Origin: Flavobacterium chilense
GTDB lineage: Bacteria > Bacteroidota > Bacteroidia > Flavobacteriales > Flavobacteriaceae
Direction of reading: 5' to 3'
Assembly: GCF_001602525.1 (NCBI RefSeq)
Contig: NZ_LSYT01000007.1
Coordinates: 186,001-250,000 of the forward strand
DNA: 64,000 nucleotides
Below the pieces are notes generated by a model, which saw only the letters and a program-made list of their open reading frames with translations, was not told where the DNA came from and did no database searches. Position 1 is the first letter of the stretch, and the number at the start of each line of letters is the position of its first letter. Position numbers and translations under genes: made by a program. Below are positions 42,881 through 52,400 of this stretch, in pieces.

Positions 42881-42985
42881 TCCTCATTTTTATAATTGTT
42901 TTTAATTTCATCAGTAATGAATAATTAAGTTTAAAAAGAATATTTTTCTTACTTTTATTTTAAATGGTTTAAATTTTAGGATAAA

Positions 42986-43309
42986 ATGAAAAGATATTAT
43001 GTTTATATATTAAAGTGTTCTGATAATAGTTATTACACTGGATTTACAAATGATATAACAAGAAGAATAAATGAGCATAATTTTGGTTTAAACAAGGAAA
43101 GTTACACTTACGATAAGAGACCACTTGAACTCGTTTTCTGTACTGAATTTAATGATGTTAATCAGGCGATATTATTCGAGAAACAAATAAAGGGATGGAG
43201 CCGAAAAAAGAAAGAAGTTATTATAAATGATAAATGGGAAGATTTGAAAAAACTTTCAGCATGTTTAAACGAAACAAGCCATAAAAATTTGAATAAAAAA
43301 GAACTTTAG
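42986..43309 (+). CDS. Stand-alone GIY-YIG nuclease domain protein
   Basis: A 107-residue protein that is essentially one GIY-YIG domain. The GIY and YIG equivalents are YVYI (5-8) and YTG (17-19). ITRRINEH carries the conserved Arg (26/27), and ILFEKQIKGWSRKKKEVII carries the metal-binding Glu65 and the basic C-terminal helix, so the active site looks complete. It belongs to the small UPF0213-like group. Cellular role is unknown; the fold cuts DNA in other families. It is set between two triplets of a short repeat, the nearest reverse copy starting 11 bases after its stop. Confidence 0.85.
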   Translation: MKRYYVYILKCSDNSYYTGFTNDITRRINEHNFGLNKESYTYDKRPLELVFCTEFNDVNQAILFEKQIKGWSRKKKEVIINDKWEDLKKLSACLNETSHKNLNKKEL

Positions 43310-43320
43310 TAGTAAATTAG

Positions 43321-43343
43321 CCTTCGACTCCGCTCAGGATGAC
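43321..43343 (-). repeat. GAGCGGAGTCGAAG repeat, reverse copy
   Basis: CCTTCGACTCCGCTCAGGAT starts 11 bases after the GIY-YIG stop. With the forward copy at 43385 it can form a hairpin with a 41-base loop. Confidence 0.8.
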
Positions 43344-43384
43344 ACTTATGTTCTAAGATGATTTAAAAGTAGCGATTTAGCGAT

Positions 43385-43407
43385 TGTCAGTCTGAGCGGA
43401 GTCGAAG
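43385..43407 (+). repeat. GAGCGGAGTCGAAG repeat, forward copy 3
   Basis: TGTCAGTCTGAG followed by CGGAGTCGAAG. It is the inverted partner of the copy at 43321. Confidence 0.8.
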
Positions 43408-43482
43408 ACCCGTTTCAATTAGAAAACTTACAATTTCACTCTTAGTGGTACTCAGAACGAAGGTATACTTAATAATAGCAAT

Positions 43483-43505
43483 TGTCAGTCTGAGCGAAGT
43501 CGAAG
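43483..43505 (+). repeat. GAGCGGAGTCGAAG repeat, forward copy 4
   Basis: TGTCAGTCTGAG followed by CGAAGTCGAAG (one change). It lies 98 bases after the previous forward copy and 22 bases before the cutC start. Confidence 0.8.
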
Positions 43506-43527
43506 ACCTTTTTTTAATAAAATCAAA

Positions 43528-44199
43528 ATGAAAAAAAATCAACTGGAAATAGCCTGTTTCAATTTTGAGTCAGCTATAATTGCACAGGAAAGTGGTGCAG
43601 ACAGAATAGAATTATGTGAAAATATGCAATTGGGCGGTACAACGCCAAATGCAGTTTTGGCTGTAAGAGTTCGCGAAAAGTTATCTATTAAAATGCATGT
43701 AATTATACGCCCTCGCGGGGGAGATTTTGTTTATTCGGATGAAGATTTTGTCGAAATGAAACAAGATATAAAACACTTTAAAAAATTGGGAGTTGATGGT
43801 TTCGTCTTTGGAATTTTAAACTCCGATAAAAGTGTCAATAAAAAACAAAATCAGGAATTAGTAAGTTTAGCCAGTCCGCTTTCCTGCACTTTTCATCGGG
43901 CGTTTGATGAGGTTAAAGAAATTGAAACGGGTTTAGAAGATGTAATTGATTGTGGTTTCAAAACAATTTTAACGTCCGGACGAGGAAAAAATGTCGAAGA
44001 AGGAATTACAGATTTAGAGTTAATCCAAAAACTGGCACAAGACCGAATTGAAATTATGCCTGGTGGCGGATTACGATCTTCAAATATTAAATTACTACAG
44101 GAAAAATTAACTCCAACTTTTTTTCATTCATCAGCCATTACAGATAATACTGAAACAGCAAATCCGGAAGAAATAAAAGAATTACGCAATTTTTTATAA
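43528..44199 (+). CDS. cutC: CutC-family protein
   Basis: A 223-residue TIM-barrel protein. LEIACFNFESAIIAQESGADRIELCENMQLGGTTPN at the start, HVIIRPRGGDFVYSDEDF, GVDGFVFGIL, CTFHRAFDEV, TILTSGRGKNVEEGI and EIMPGGGLRSSNI follow the family pattern exactly. The family was named for copper homeostasis but its real activity remains unsettled. It is somewhat shorter than E. coli CutC. Repeat copies fill its upstream region, and a strong hairpin terminator follows. Confidence 0.88.
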   Translation: MKKNQLEIACFNFESAIIAQESGADRIELCENMQLGGTTPNAVLAVRVREKLSIKMHVIIRPRGGDFVYSDEDFVEMKQDIKHFKKLGVDGFVFGILNSDKSVNKKQNQELVSLASPLSCTFHRAFDEVKEIETGLEDVIDCGFKTILTSGRGKNVEEGITDLELIQKLAQDRIEIMPGGGLRSSNIKLLQEKLTPTFFHSSAITDNTETANPEEIKELRNFL

Positions 44200-44213
44200 G
44201 CTGGTATCTACAA

Positions 44214-44251
44214 TAAAAAAAGCCTGGAGTTGGCAAACTCCAGGCTTTTCT
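44214..44251. terminator. Terminator between cutC and the convergent barrel gene
   Basis: AGCCTGGAGTT (44221-44231) pairs perfectly with AACTCCAGGCT (44236-44246), with an A run before and T run after, so it could work on both strands. Confidence 0.8.
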
Positions 44252-44291
44252 TTTCTACAAGAACTATTAAAATCTACTAATAAAAGCGGGA

Positions 44292-46706
44292 TTAAAACAT
44301 TCCGCCACCACCTTTATTAGTGTTGTCTTCTCTTTGTTTACGTTGTAGGTTTTTGATTTTCGCACCACCAAAGTTATACGTTAATCCTAAATAAACCGTT
44401 TGACTTTCCCATTTAAATTGTCCTGCCTGAGGATAAGGATACATGGTATCGAAAGCATATTTCATTGTGTTGAAAACATCATTAAAACGTACGCTAATAT
44501 TCATTTTGTTGTTCAATAATGTATAACGTGAACCTATGTCCATTTTGTACATTTCATGACTGTTATTTTGAAGTCCGTCAACAGCACCTCTGTAAAATCC
44601 GAAAGCTAAAAAGCTTAAACGTTTGTTTACTTTAAAGTTTGAGTTCATACGTCCATTAATAGCTGCAACAGTAATTTTTCTTTCAATTGGGCTGCTCACG
44701 TTGGTTGCAGGATCAAACAAGAACACAACTCCTTGTTGATTGATACTTGAGAAGTCAATAGATGGAGAAATATCCCACCATTTAGTAATTTTATAATTAA
44801 ATGATGCTTCAAAACCATAAGCAGTATTGTGATCATAGTTTGTAAAAGTCATAATTTGCTTTTCACCGCTTGGATCTGATTCATCAGGATATAAAATTCT
44901 ACTAATCTGGTCATTGATGCTTCTTACGAAAACACCCGCAGTAAAACTTCCTTTTTCTAAAGTTTTAGTATAATTTACTTCAACAGAGTTTGTAAACTGA
45001 GGTCTTAATTCAGGATTTCCTAAAGAAGTTACTAATGGAGTAGAAAACTCACGAATAGGTTTTGTCTGCTCTAAACTTGGACGGTCTACACGACGGCTGT
45101 AGCTAAATTGCAAAGTGTTTTTCTCATTCAGGTTATAAGTTAAATAAGCCGAAGGATAAAGAGTGATATAATCATCATCAAATTTAGTTGCACCATGATT
45201 CAAGTTAGCCGCTACTTTATAACTTTCAAAACGAGCACCTAACTGGTAGCTGAATTTTTTATATTTCTGACCAAATGTTACATAAGCAGAGTAAATATTT
45301 GTGTCATAAGTATAATTAGAAACTGGAGTTGCCGCAAGCGGATTTCCGGTAATATAATCATTGTCTGTTTTAGTAATTCTGGCTTCAGCACCGGCTTCAA
45401 GAGTCGTTTTTTCGTTCAAAGGATTTACATAATCCACATTTATAGTGCTTAATTTGCGTGTTCCTTTTATGTAATCATCATAAATAACACTATTTGAAGT
45501 ATTGTCAAGATGAGTTGTTTTAGTGTCGAAAGAAGCATTATTAGTTTCTTTGTTATCACTGTAGTTTGCTTCAAAGTCTAAAGTATGGCCTTCTTTTTTA
45601 AAGATATGCTTGTAGGCTAAATTATAAGTCCCAACCTGATCAGGTCCCCAGTATTTTGATTTCTGAAAAATGTTAGAAGTATTAGAACCTGCAACATTTG
45701 TATAATCAATATTAGTATCTACAAAACCTTTACCGTTTGATTTGTTTTGATTGGTGTAAATAGACAATGTATTATGATCGTTGATTAAGTAATCCATTCC
45801 AATTTTGTACAAATAAGAATCATTATCATTTACAACATTAATTTTCTGAACAATATCCTGATCGGCTCTTTTGATGAATCCGTCATTATAATAAGTTCCA
45901 AAGTTTTGTCCCACATTACCAAAGAAGTTTACTTTTCCTGTTTTGTAATTCAAATCCAGAGATTGATTGTATTTGGCTGTTTGTCCAAAAGTAATTCCAC
46001 CACTGTAGCTTCCGTTAAAACCAGTATTTGCATTTTTATGCAAAATAATATTGATAATTCCTGACATTCCTTCCGGATTGTATTTTGCACTTGGATTTGT
46101 AATCAACTCGATTTTTTTGATAGAAGTTGATGGAATCTGTTTTAGCAATTGAGCAGGATCAATATTCGAAGGTCTTCCGTCAATTAATACACGAACATTG
46201 TCGTTTCCACGAAGTGAAAGTTTTCCGTCCTGATCCACATTAACAGAAGGAATATTGTTCATAATATCAGATGCAGAAGCACCTGCTGTAGTTAAATCTT
46301 TACCAACAGTAACTACTTTTCGGTCAATTTTTTGTTCAATTGTAGAACGCTCGCTAACAATATTTACGCCTTTTAATTGTGTTGCTTCTTCTTCAAGAGC
46401 AACATTAACAGTGGCTGTTTTTTTGTTTTCGCTTAAAATTAAAGAACCAATATGTTTTCTAAAACCAATATACTGAATCTCGATTGTATAACTTTTTAAA
46501 GCTAAATTTTTGATGCTAAAGTCTCCATTATCATCTGTATTAACACCTGAAACTACTTTACCGTTCTCTTTGATTGAAACTGTTGCATAAGAAATAGGCG
46601 CGTTATTCGACTTTTCAGTAATTTTCCCGGATACTGTTCCCGAGTTCTGAGCTTGTGCTGTTGCGATTACCCCCAGTAATGCGAACAGAAAGAATTTTAA
46701 TTTCAT
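44292..46706 (-). CDS. TonB-dependent receptor / outer membrane beta-barrel family protein
   Basis: An 804-residue outer-membrane protein with signal peptide (MKLKFFLFALLGVIATAQAQ). A carboxypeptidase-regulatory-like domain comes first (GTVSGKITEKSNNAPISYATVSIKENGKVVSGVNTDDNGDFSIKNLALKSY), then a plug (ASASDIMNNIPSVNVDQDGKLSLRGNDNVRVLIDGRPSNIDPAQLLKQIPSTSIKKIELITNPSAKYNPEGMSGIINI), then a barrel of the OMP_b-brl_3 type. The tail KQREDNTNKGGGGMF is characteristic of this group. Substrate unknown. No SusD partner adjoins it. Confidence 0.87.
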   Translation of the reverse strand: MKLKFFLFALLGVIATAQAQNSGTVSGKITEKSNNAPISYATVSIKENGKVVSGVNTDDNGDFSIKNLALKSYTIEIQYIGFRKHIGSLILSENKKTATVNVALEEEATQLKGVNIVSERSTIEQKIDRKVVTVGKDLTTAGASASDIMNNIPSVNVDQDGKLSLRGNDNVRVLIDGRPSNIDPAQLLKQIPSTSIKKIELITNPSAKYNPEGMSGIINIILHKNANTGFNGSYSGGITFGQTAKYNQSLDLNYKTGKVNFFGNVGQNFGTYYNDGFIKRADQDIVQKINVVNDNDSYLYKIGMDYLINDHNTLSIYTNQNKSNGKGFVDTNIDYTNVAGSNTSNIFQKSKYWGPDQVGTYNLAYKHIFKKEGHTLDFEANYSDNKETNNASFDTKTTHLDNTSNSVIYDDYIKGTRKLSTINVDYVNPLNEKTTLEAGAEARITKTDNDYITGNPLAATPVSNYTYDTNIYSAYVTFGQKYKKFSYQLGARFESYKVAANLNHGATKFDDDYITLYPSAYLTYNLNEKNTLQFSYSRRVDRPSLEQTKPIREFSTPLVTSLGNPELRPQFTNSVEVNYTKTLEKGSFTAGVFVRSINDQISRILYPDESDPSGEKQIMTFTNYDHNTAYGFEASFNYKITKWWDISPSIDFSSINQQGVVFLFDPATNVSSPIERKITVAAINGRMNSNFKVNKRLSFLAFGFYRGAVDGLQNNSHEMYKMDIGSRYTLLNNKMNISVRFNDVFNTMKYAFDTMYPYPQAGQFKWESQTVYLGLTYNFGGAKIKNLQRKQREDNTNKGGGGMF

Positions 46707-47028
46707 AATTTTGGTAGTGATTGTTTTGATTTGATTGATGATGATGATTTTTTGTTTTTTGTTTGAATTTTTGCCTTCAAACTAAATTGAAGTCCCTATT
46801 AAGACTCTTGTGACAGTGATATGTTACAGAAAAAACTAAAAAAAAATATAATTTTTTAAAGAGACTCTGTTTATGAATAGATTAGCAGTTTAATTTTTTG
46901 ATAATTTTAACAATTGAAATGAAGTGCTTTTTGAGAAATTCTAAGCGTTTTGTTGTATTTTATATGTTTTTCATTTTCTGTAATTGATGAATAAGCAGTA
47001 TCTTTGCTCACTTTAAAAATAAGTTTAC
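46707..47028. other. 322-base divergent intergenic region
   Basis: It separates the barrel gene from argS. I see only a TATCTTTG -7 element for argS at 46999-47006; nothing clear was found for the minus-strand gene. No gene or repeat is evident. Confidence 0.5.
46999..47006 (+). promoter_or_regulatory. Possible -7 element (TATCTTTG) of argS
   Basis: Fits TAnnTTTG followed by C, 22 bases before the ATG at 47029. The -33 TTG is not at the expected place. Confidence 0.45.
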
Positions 47029-48807
47029 ATGTCATTATCACAAATTCTTACTCCTTCTATACAAAAAGCAATACAAGCATTATTTGATGTTACTGTTGAT
47101 AAAATCGAATTTCAAACTACCAGAAAAGAGTTTGAAGGCGATATTACAATGGTCATTTTTCCTTTATTGAAAGTGATTAAAAGTAATCCTGCCGAATTAG
47201 GAAATAAAATCGGAGATTATTTAACAGAAAATGTTTCTGAAGTAGCACGCTTTAATGTAGTTTCAGGATTTTTGAATATTGTAATTGCAGATAGTTATTA
47301 TCTGAATTTCTTTAATGAAATAAAAGACAATACCCAATTTGGTTACGTAATCCCAAACCCGGCAGATAAAGCAATTATGGTCGAATATTCTTCGCCAAAT
47401 ACCAATAAACCTTTACACTTAGGTCATGTTCGTAACAATTTGTTAGGATATTCTGTGGCTGAAATTATTAAAGCATCTGGTAAAAAAGTATATAAAACTC
47501 AAATTATCAACGATCGTGGAATTCATATTTGCAAATCGATGCTGGCCTGGCAGAAATTTGGCAATGGAGAAACACCTCAAACTTCCGGTTTAAAGGGAGA
47601 TAAATTAGTTGGGAAATACTATGTTGAGTTTGATAAAGCCTATAAAGCAGAAATTAACCAACTCATAGAAACGGGTAAAACTGAAGAAGAAGCTAAAAAA
47701 CAGTCTCCAATTATTATTGAAGCGCAGGAAATGCTTCAAAAATGGGAGTCCGGAGACGAAGCAGTTATCTCACTTTGGAAAATGATGAACCAATGGGTTT
47801 ATGATGGTTTTGCTACTACCTACACCAATCTTGGAGTTAATTTTGATAAATATTACTACGAAAGTAATACCTATTTATTAGGAAAAGATGTTGTTCAGGT
47901 AGGTCTTGACAGAGGAGTTTTTGAAAAAGATCCAGATGGTTCCGTTTGGATTGACTTGACAGATGAAGGTCTGGATCGTAAAATTGTATTGCGTTCTGAC
48001 GGAACTGCTGTATATATGACTCAGGATATCGGAACCGCAATTCAGCGTGTTAAAGATATGCCGGATGTAGGTGGAATGGTATACACTGTGGGTAACGAAC
48101 AGGATTATCATTTTAAAGTTTTATTTCTGATTCTTAAAAAATTAGGTTTTGACTGGGCTTCAAGCCTGTATCATTTATCATACGGAATGGTTGATTTACC
48201 TTCCGGAAAAATGAAAAGCCGTGAAGGAACTGTTGTTGATGCTGATGATTTGATGCAGGATATGACTGATACAGCAAAACAAATTTCTGAAGATCTGGGT
48301 AAATTAGACAGTTATTCAACAGAGGAGAAAGCCAAATTGTATAAAACAATTGGTCTTGGAGCTTTAAAATATTACATTTTAAAAGTAGATCCTAAAAAAC
48401 GTATTTTGTTTAATCCGGAAGAATCAGTTGATTTTGCTGGAAACACAGGTCCGTTTATTCAATATACATATGCAAGAATTCAATCAATTATCCGTAAAGC
48501 CGACTTTGATTTTTCTACAAAAACAAATATTGAAGAACTTCACGAAAAAGAAAAAGAATTGGTAAAACAAATCGAGCTTTTTCCGGAAGTAATTCAAAAT
48601 GCAGCGCAAAATCACAGTCCGGCGCTAATAGCAAATTATACGTATGATTTGGTTAAAGAGTATAATTCGTTTTATCAATCTGTACATATATTAGGAGAAG
48701 TAGATTTAACTAAAAAGATATTCAGGGTCCAGCTTTCGCAAAAAGTAGCCGAGGTTATCAAAGCAGCCTTTAATTTACTGGGGATTGAAGTTCCTGAGCG
48801 AATGTAA
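47029..48807 (+). CDS. argS: Arginine-tRNA ligase
   Basis: A 592-residue class I aminoacyl-tRNA synthetase. The N-terminal tRNA-binding domain (~1-110) is followed by VEYSSPNTNKPLHLGHVRNNLLG with the HIGH motif as HLGH. The catalytic core includes the class I strand KTQIINDRGIHICKSML, GTAVYMTQDIGTA and YGMVDLPSGKMKSREGTVVDADDL in place of KMSKS, as usual for ArgRS. The C-terminal DALR anticodon domain ends at LLGIEVPERM. Monocistronic, with a terminator hairpin directly after. Confidence 0.96.
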   Translation: MSLSQILTPSIQKAIQALFDVTVDKIEFQTTRKEFEGDITMVIFPLLKVIKSNPAELGNKIGDYLTENVSEVARFNVVSGFLNIVIADSYYLNFFNEIKDNTQFGYVIPNPADKAIMVEYSSPNTNKPLHLGHVRNNLLGYSVAEIIKASGKKVYKTQIINDRGIHICKSMLAWQKFGNGETPQTSGLKGDKLVGKYYVEFDKAYKAEINQLIETGKTEEEAKKQSPIIIEAQEMLQKWESGDEAVISLWKMMNQWVYDGFATTYTNLGVNFDKYYYESNTYLLGKDVVQVGLDRGVFEKDPDGSVWIDLTDEGLDRKIVLRSDGTAVYMTQDIGTAIQRVKDMPDVGGMVYTVGNEQDYHFKVLFLILKKLGFDWASSLYHLSYGMVDLPSGKMKSREGTVVDADDLMQDMTDTAKQISEDLGKLDSYSTEEKAKLYKTIGLGALKYYILKVDPKKRILFNPEESVDFAGNTGPFIQYTYARIQSIIRKADFDFSTKTNIEELHEKEKELVKQIELFPEVIQNAAQNHSPALIANYTYDLVKEYNSFYQSVHILGEVDLTKKIFRVQLSQKVAEVIKAAFNLLGIEVPERM

Positions 48808-48824
48808 AAGAGAACATTAAATAT

Positions 48825-48858
48825 AAAAAAGCCGATAGTATTTACTATCGGCTTTTTT
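48825..48858 (+). terminator. Terminator after argS (GCCGATAGT stem)
   Basis: GCCGATAGTA (48831-48840) pairs perfectly with TACTATCGGC (48843-48852), flanked by A and T runs. The same stem recurs at 54382-54418. Confidence 0.85.
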
Positions 48859-49167
48859 GTTGCATCATTGCTTGTAAAGATTTTCTGTATGTTAAAAAAA
48901 GATTTTTTGTAGGATATTACATGTTTGTGTGTTACTTTGCAGCACTTATTAAAAGTGACCACTACACTCAGGTTTTTAAAGCAAATTTTCCTCACAATTT
49001 GTAAACTCAAGACGAAACACCTTTATTTTAATTATCATAGTTAAGAAGAATATGTAAAATATTTCTCTTTTGCTTTTCTGTAATTATAATTTTAAGCATT
49101 CTCCTTATATTTATTTTTATCTATTTTGAATTAGTAAGCTATTTAGTAAAAAAATAATAAGGATACT

Positions 49168-49201
49168 AACCGTCTAAATTCATTTTTTAGGCGGTTTTTT
49201 T
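49168..49201 (+). terminator. Orphan terminator (AACCGTCT stem) upstream of susC
   Basis: AACCGTCTAAA (49168-49178) pairs with TTTAGGCGGTT (49186-49196, one G-T pair) and a T run follows. No gene ends before it on either strand. A near copy lies after susD at 54263-54298. Confidence 0.75.
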
Positions 49202-49496
49202 ATTTTAATTATGAAAAAAAATTGTGTTTCTATTAAGAGTTTTTGCTTGTAAACTTCATGAAAAAAACTCATTGCGTATTTTTTAATAAAACATAGCTAT
49301 TTAAGTCAATCCTTCTGCTTGTATTCGTGTTTTTTGTTTTTTTCTTCCTTTTTTACCATTATTTAACATTTAAAATGCTTTTTTATTCATTAATATAGTA
49401 AAAATAGTACTTTTTTAAAAGTTAAATTATATAAAAATCTTGTTAAAAAATATTTAAATTTATAAGTTGCACCCCATAACCAAAATAAAACAAAAA

Positions 49497-52400
49497 ATGA
49501 AACAAAAATTAAAAGGATTAGTTATGCTTTTTTTTGTTCTTGGAATGCAATTGACATTTGCACAAGGCAAAAAAATTACGGGTATGGTTTCTGGTGCTTT
49601 AGGACCTATTCCGGGTGTGAATGTGTCTGTTAAAGGAACAACTAATGGTGTACAAACTGATTTTGATGGAAAATATTCTATCAATGCGAAAGAAGGAGAT
49701 GTATTGGTTTTTTCTTATGTTGGTATGCAGAACTCTGTAGTTAAAATAGGAAGCTCAAATACAGTAAATGTATCGATGCAGGATGGTGTAAATTTGAATG
49801 AAGTTGTTGTAGTCGGTTATGGTACTACTACAAATAAATCATTTACAGGAACATTTAAGCAAGTTAAGGCAGATGTTTTAGAACGCAAAAATGTAACAAA
49901 TGTATCTCAGGCGTTAGCAGGAGAAATTGCCGGAGTTCGAGTAATCAATACTTCTGGGCAACCTGGGACAGATGCAACCATTCGTATACGCGGAATAGGA
50001 ACGGTAAATGCTAGTGCAAATCCATTGTATGTGGTAGACGGAGTTCCGTTTAGTGGTAACATTAGTTCAATTAATTTTTCTGATATAGAATCTACTACTG
50101 TTTTAAAAGACGCTTCAGCTACAGCTATTTATGGCTCTAGAGGTGCAAATGGAGTAATTATTATCAATACAAAATCTGGAAAATCTGGAAAATCTTATAT
50201 TCAGGTAGAAACAAAAATAGGTAATAATATTTCATTAATTCCAAGGTATAGCGTTATTAAATCAGCAGATGAATACATAGCATTAGGATGGGAAGGTTTG
50301 TACAATCAAGGTGTTATAACTAAGAAAGCTGACCCTGTTGCATATGCAAATCAAAATTTATTCAATGCAAGTGTTGGTGTAAATCCAGCTTATAATTCCT
50401 GGAATGTTGCTAATGGAGGTGAATTAATTGATCCTGTTACCAGAGCAGTTAGACCAGGAGTAACAAAAAAATATACTCCTGAAAACTGGGAAGATTATGC
50501 TTTTCAACCTTCTCTGAGATCAGAAACGAATCTAACAATGGGAGGTGGTGAAGGAAAAACAAATTATTACTCCTCTATTGGATATCTTGATGATAAAGGA
50601 TACTCAATTAATTCTGATTTTAAGCGTTTGTCAACTCGTTTAAATGTTAATCATCAAATTAGAAGTTGGTTAAAAGGATCTGTGAATATGGGGTATTCTT
50701 ATTCTAAATCAAATAACAATGGACAAACATCTGATTCAAATAGTGTATTTTGGTTTGTTGATAATATGGCACCAATTTATCCGCTTTTCCAAAGAGATGC
50801 CAATGGTAATATCTTACAAGATCCAATTTATGGTGGTGGATTATATGATTATGGACAAAATAGAAGATTTGGTTCTTTGACTAATTCTATTTCTGATGCG
50901 TATAAAACTGTTGACAGAACAGGTCGTCATGAGCTTAATATTAATGTCTCTTTTGATTTGCAATTTACAAAAGGTTTAAATTTAGAAACCAGAGTAGGTT
51001 CTCAATATTTTAATTCATCTCGTGATTTGAAAATGGATTCGTTTTATGGTTCTTCTGCCCAACAGAATGGAAGTCTTTTTAAAACTAAAAATGAAAGATT
51101 GTCTTATAATATTTTAAATCTATTACGTTTTAAAAAAGATTTTGGTTCTCATTCCGTTGAAGCTTTGGTAGCTCATGAAAGTAATAAATTTAGCCAGGCT
51201 TATATGGATGGAAGTGGTTACAATTTATTTGATCCTAATGGCTTAGAATTAAATAATGCAGTGGTATCTTCACCATCTTCTTCTTATACATATGGATTTT
51301 CTTTAGAAAGTTATTTCAGTCAGCTAAATTATAATTATAAAAATACTTATTTTATATCAGGTACAGTTAGACGTGATGGTAGTTCTAAATTTATAAATAA
51401 TAAATGGGGAACGTTTGGATCAGTTGGGGCTTCATGGGTAGTTTCAAATGAATCATTTATGAAAAATCAGAAAGTATTCAGCTCATTAAAACTAAAAACA
51501 AGTTATGGTATCACAGGAGAACAAGGTGTAACCGATTCAAATGGTAATTTAGATTATTATCCAGGTGTTGATAAATACTCTATTAATAACTTAAACAATG
51601 ATGTTTCGCTAGCATTTTTAACAAAAGGAAACCCGGATTTAACTTGGGAAAAATCAAAACAATTTCAGGTTGGTGTTGAATTTAGTTTAGGGAATTATAT
51701 AGATGCTACAATAGATTATTATTCAAAGCATACCTCTAATTTACTTTTTGACCGAAGAGTTGGTCCGTCTTTAGGATATGCAATTATGAAAGTTAATGAT
51801 GGTCAATTGTTAAATAGAGGTTTAGAGTTTGATGTTACTGCCCATTTATTAAAAGGGAAAAACTATTTTGTTGATTTTAGTGTAAATGGAGAATTACCGA
51901 AAAATGAAATGCTAAAAATGCCAATAGATCCGGCTACAGGACAAGAAAAGATTATTGATATTGCAACTATTTATGGAAGAGCAGATGGACATTCTTTATA
52001 TGACTTCTATGTGCCGGAATATGTAGGAGTAGATCCTCAAACGGGAGTAGCTCAATGGAAAGCATATTATTATGATGCAAATGGTAATGGGCAATTAGAT
52101 GGGACAGAAACTTATATTAAATCTTTATATGAGTGGCAAAAACAGAATCCTGATAAAGTTGGCAATATTGTAGAGACTACTACCACTACTTATGCTAATG
52201 CAGCAAATAAATTTATTGGTAAATCTTCTATTCCTAAAGTTAGGGGAGCATTTACTTTGAGTACAAAATATAAAGCTTTTAGTTTAAGTACACAGTTCTT
52301 GTATAGTTTAGGAGGTTATGCTTATGACTCAGCTTATCAATCTCTAATGCATAATGGTTATATCGGTTCTAATAACTGGAGTACAGACATTAGAAATAGA

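Larger units (their letters stand above)
42603..42985. other. 383-base gene-free stretch with terminator and short repeats
   Basis: After fabH comes a terminator hairpin (42628-42660). Then there are one degenerate reverse copy (42705-42727) and two forward copies (42761-42783 and 42858-42880) of the repeat with core CTGAGCGGAGTCGAAG. No protein gene is seen. The remaining sequence is AT-rich. Confidence 0.7.
48808..49496. other. 689-base gene-free stretch upstream of susC
   Basis: It contains the argS terminator (48825-48858) and a second, orphan terminator (49168-49201) with no protein gene in between. A TTACTTTG sequence near 48932, one base off the -7 consensus, could start a short transcript ending at the orphan hairpin. 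The last ~295 bases before susC are strongly AT-rich with no clean promoter match. A small RNA or leader is possible but unproven. Confidence 0.5.

Noticed and set aside
42605..43527. CRISPR array
   Set aside because: Repeats are only about 23 bases, occur in both orientations with uneven spacing, and surround a gene; no cas genes are present.
46255..46476. Open frame antisense to the barrel gene at 44292-46706
   Set aside because: Fully inside a well-supported gene and without motif; a shadow frame.
48675..49010. Minus-strand open frame of 111 codons over the end of argS
   Set aside because: Two thirds lie inside argS in antisense, with no recognisable domain; treated as a chance frame.
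49201..49496. Riboswitch upstream of susC
   Set aside because: No known aptamer pattern was recognised; the stretch is only AT-rich with homopolymer runs.
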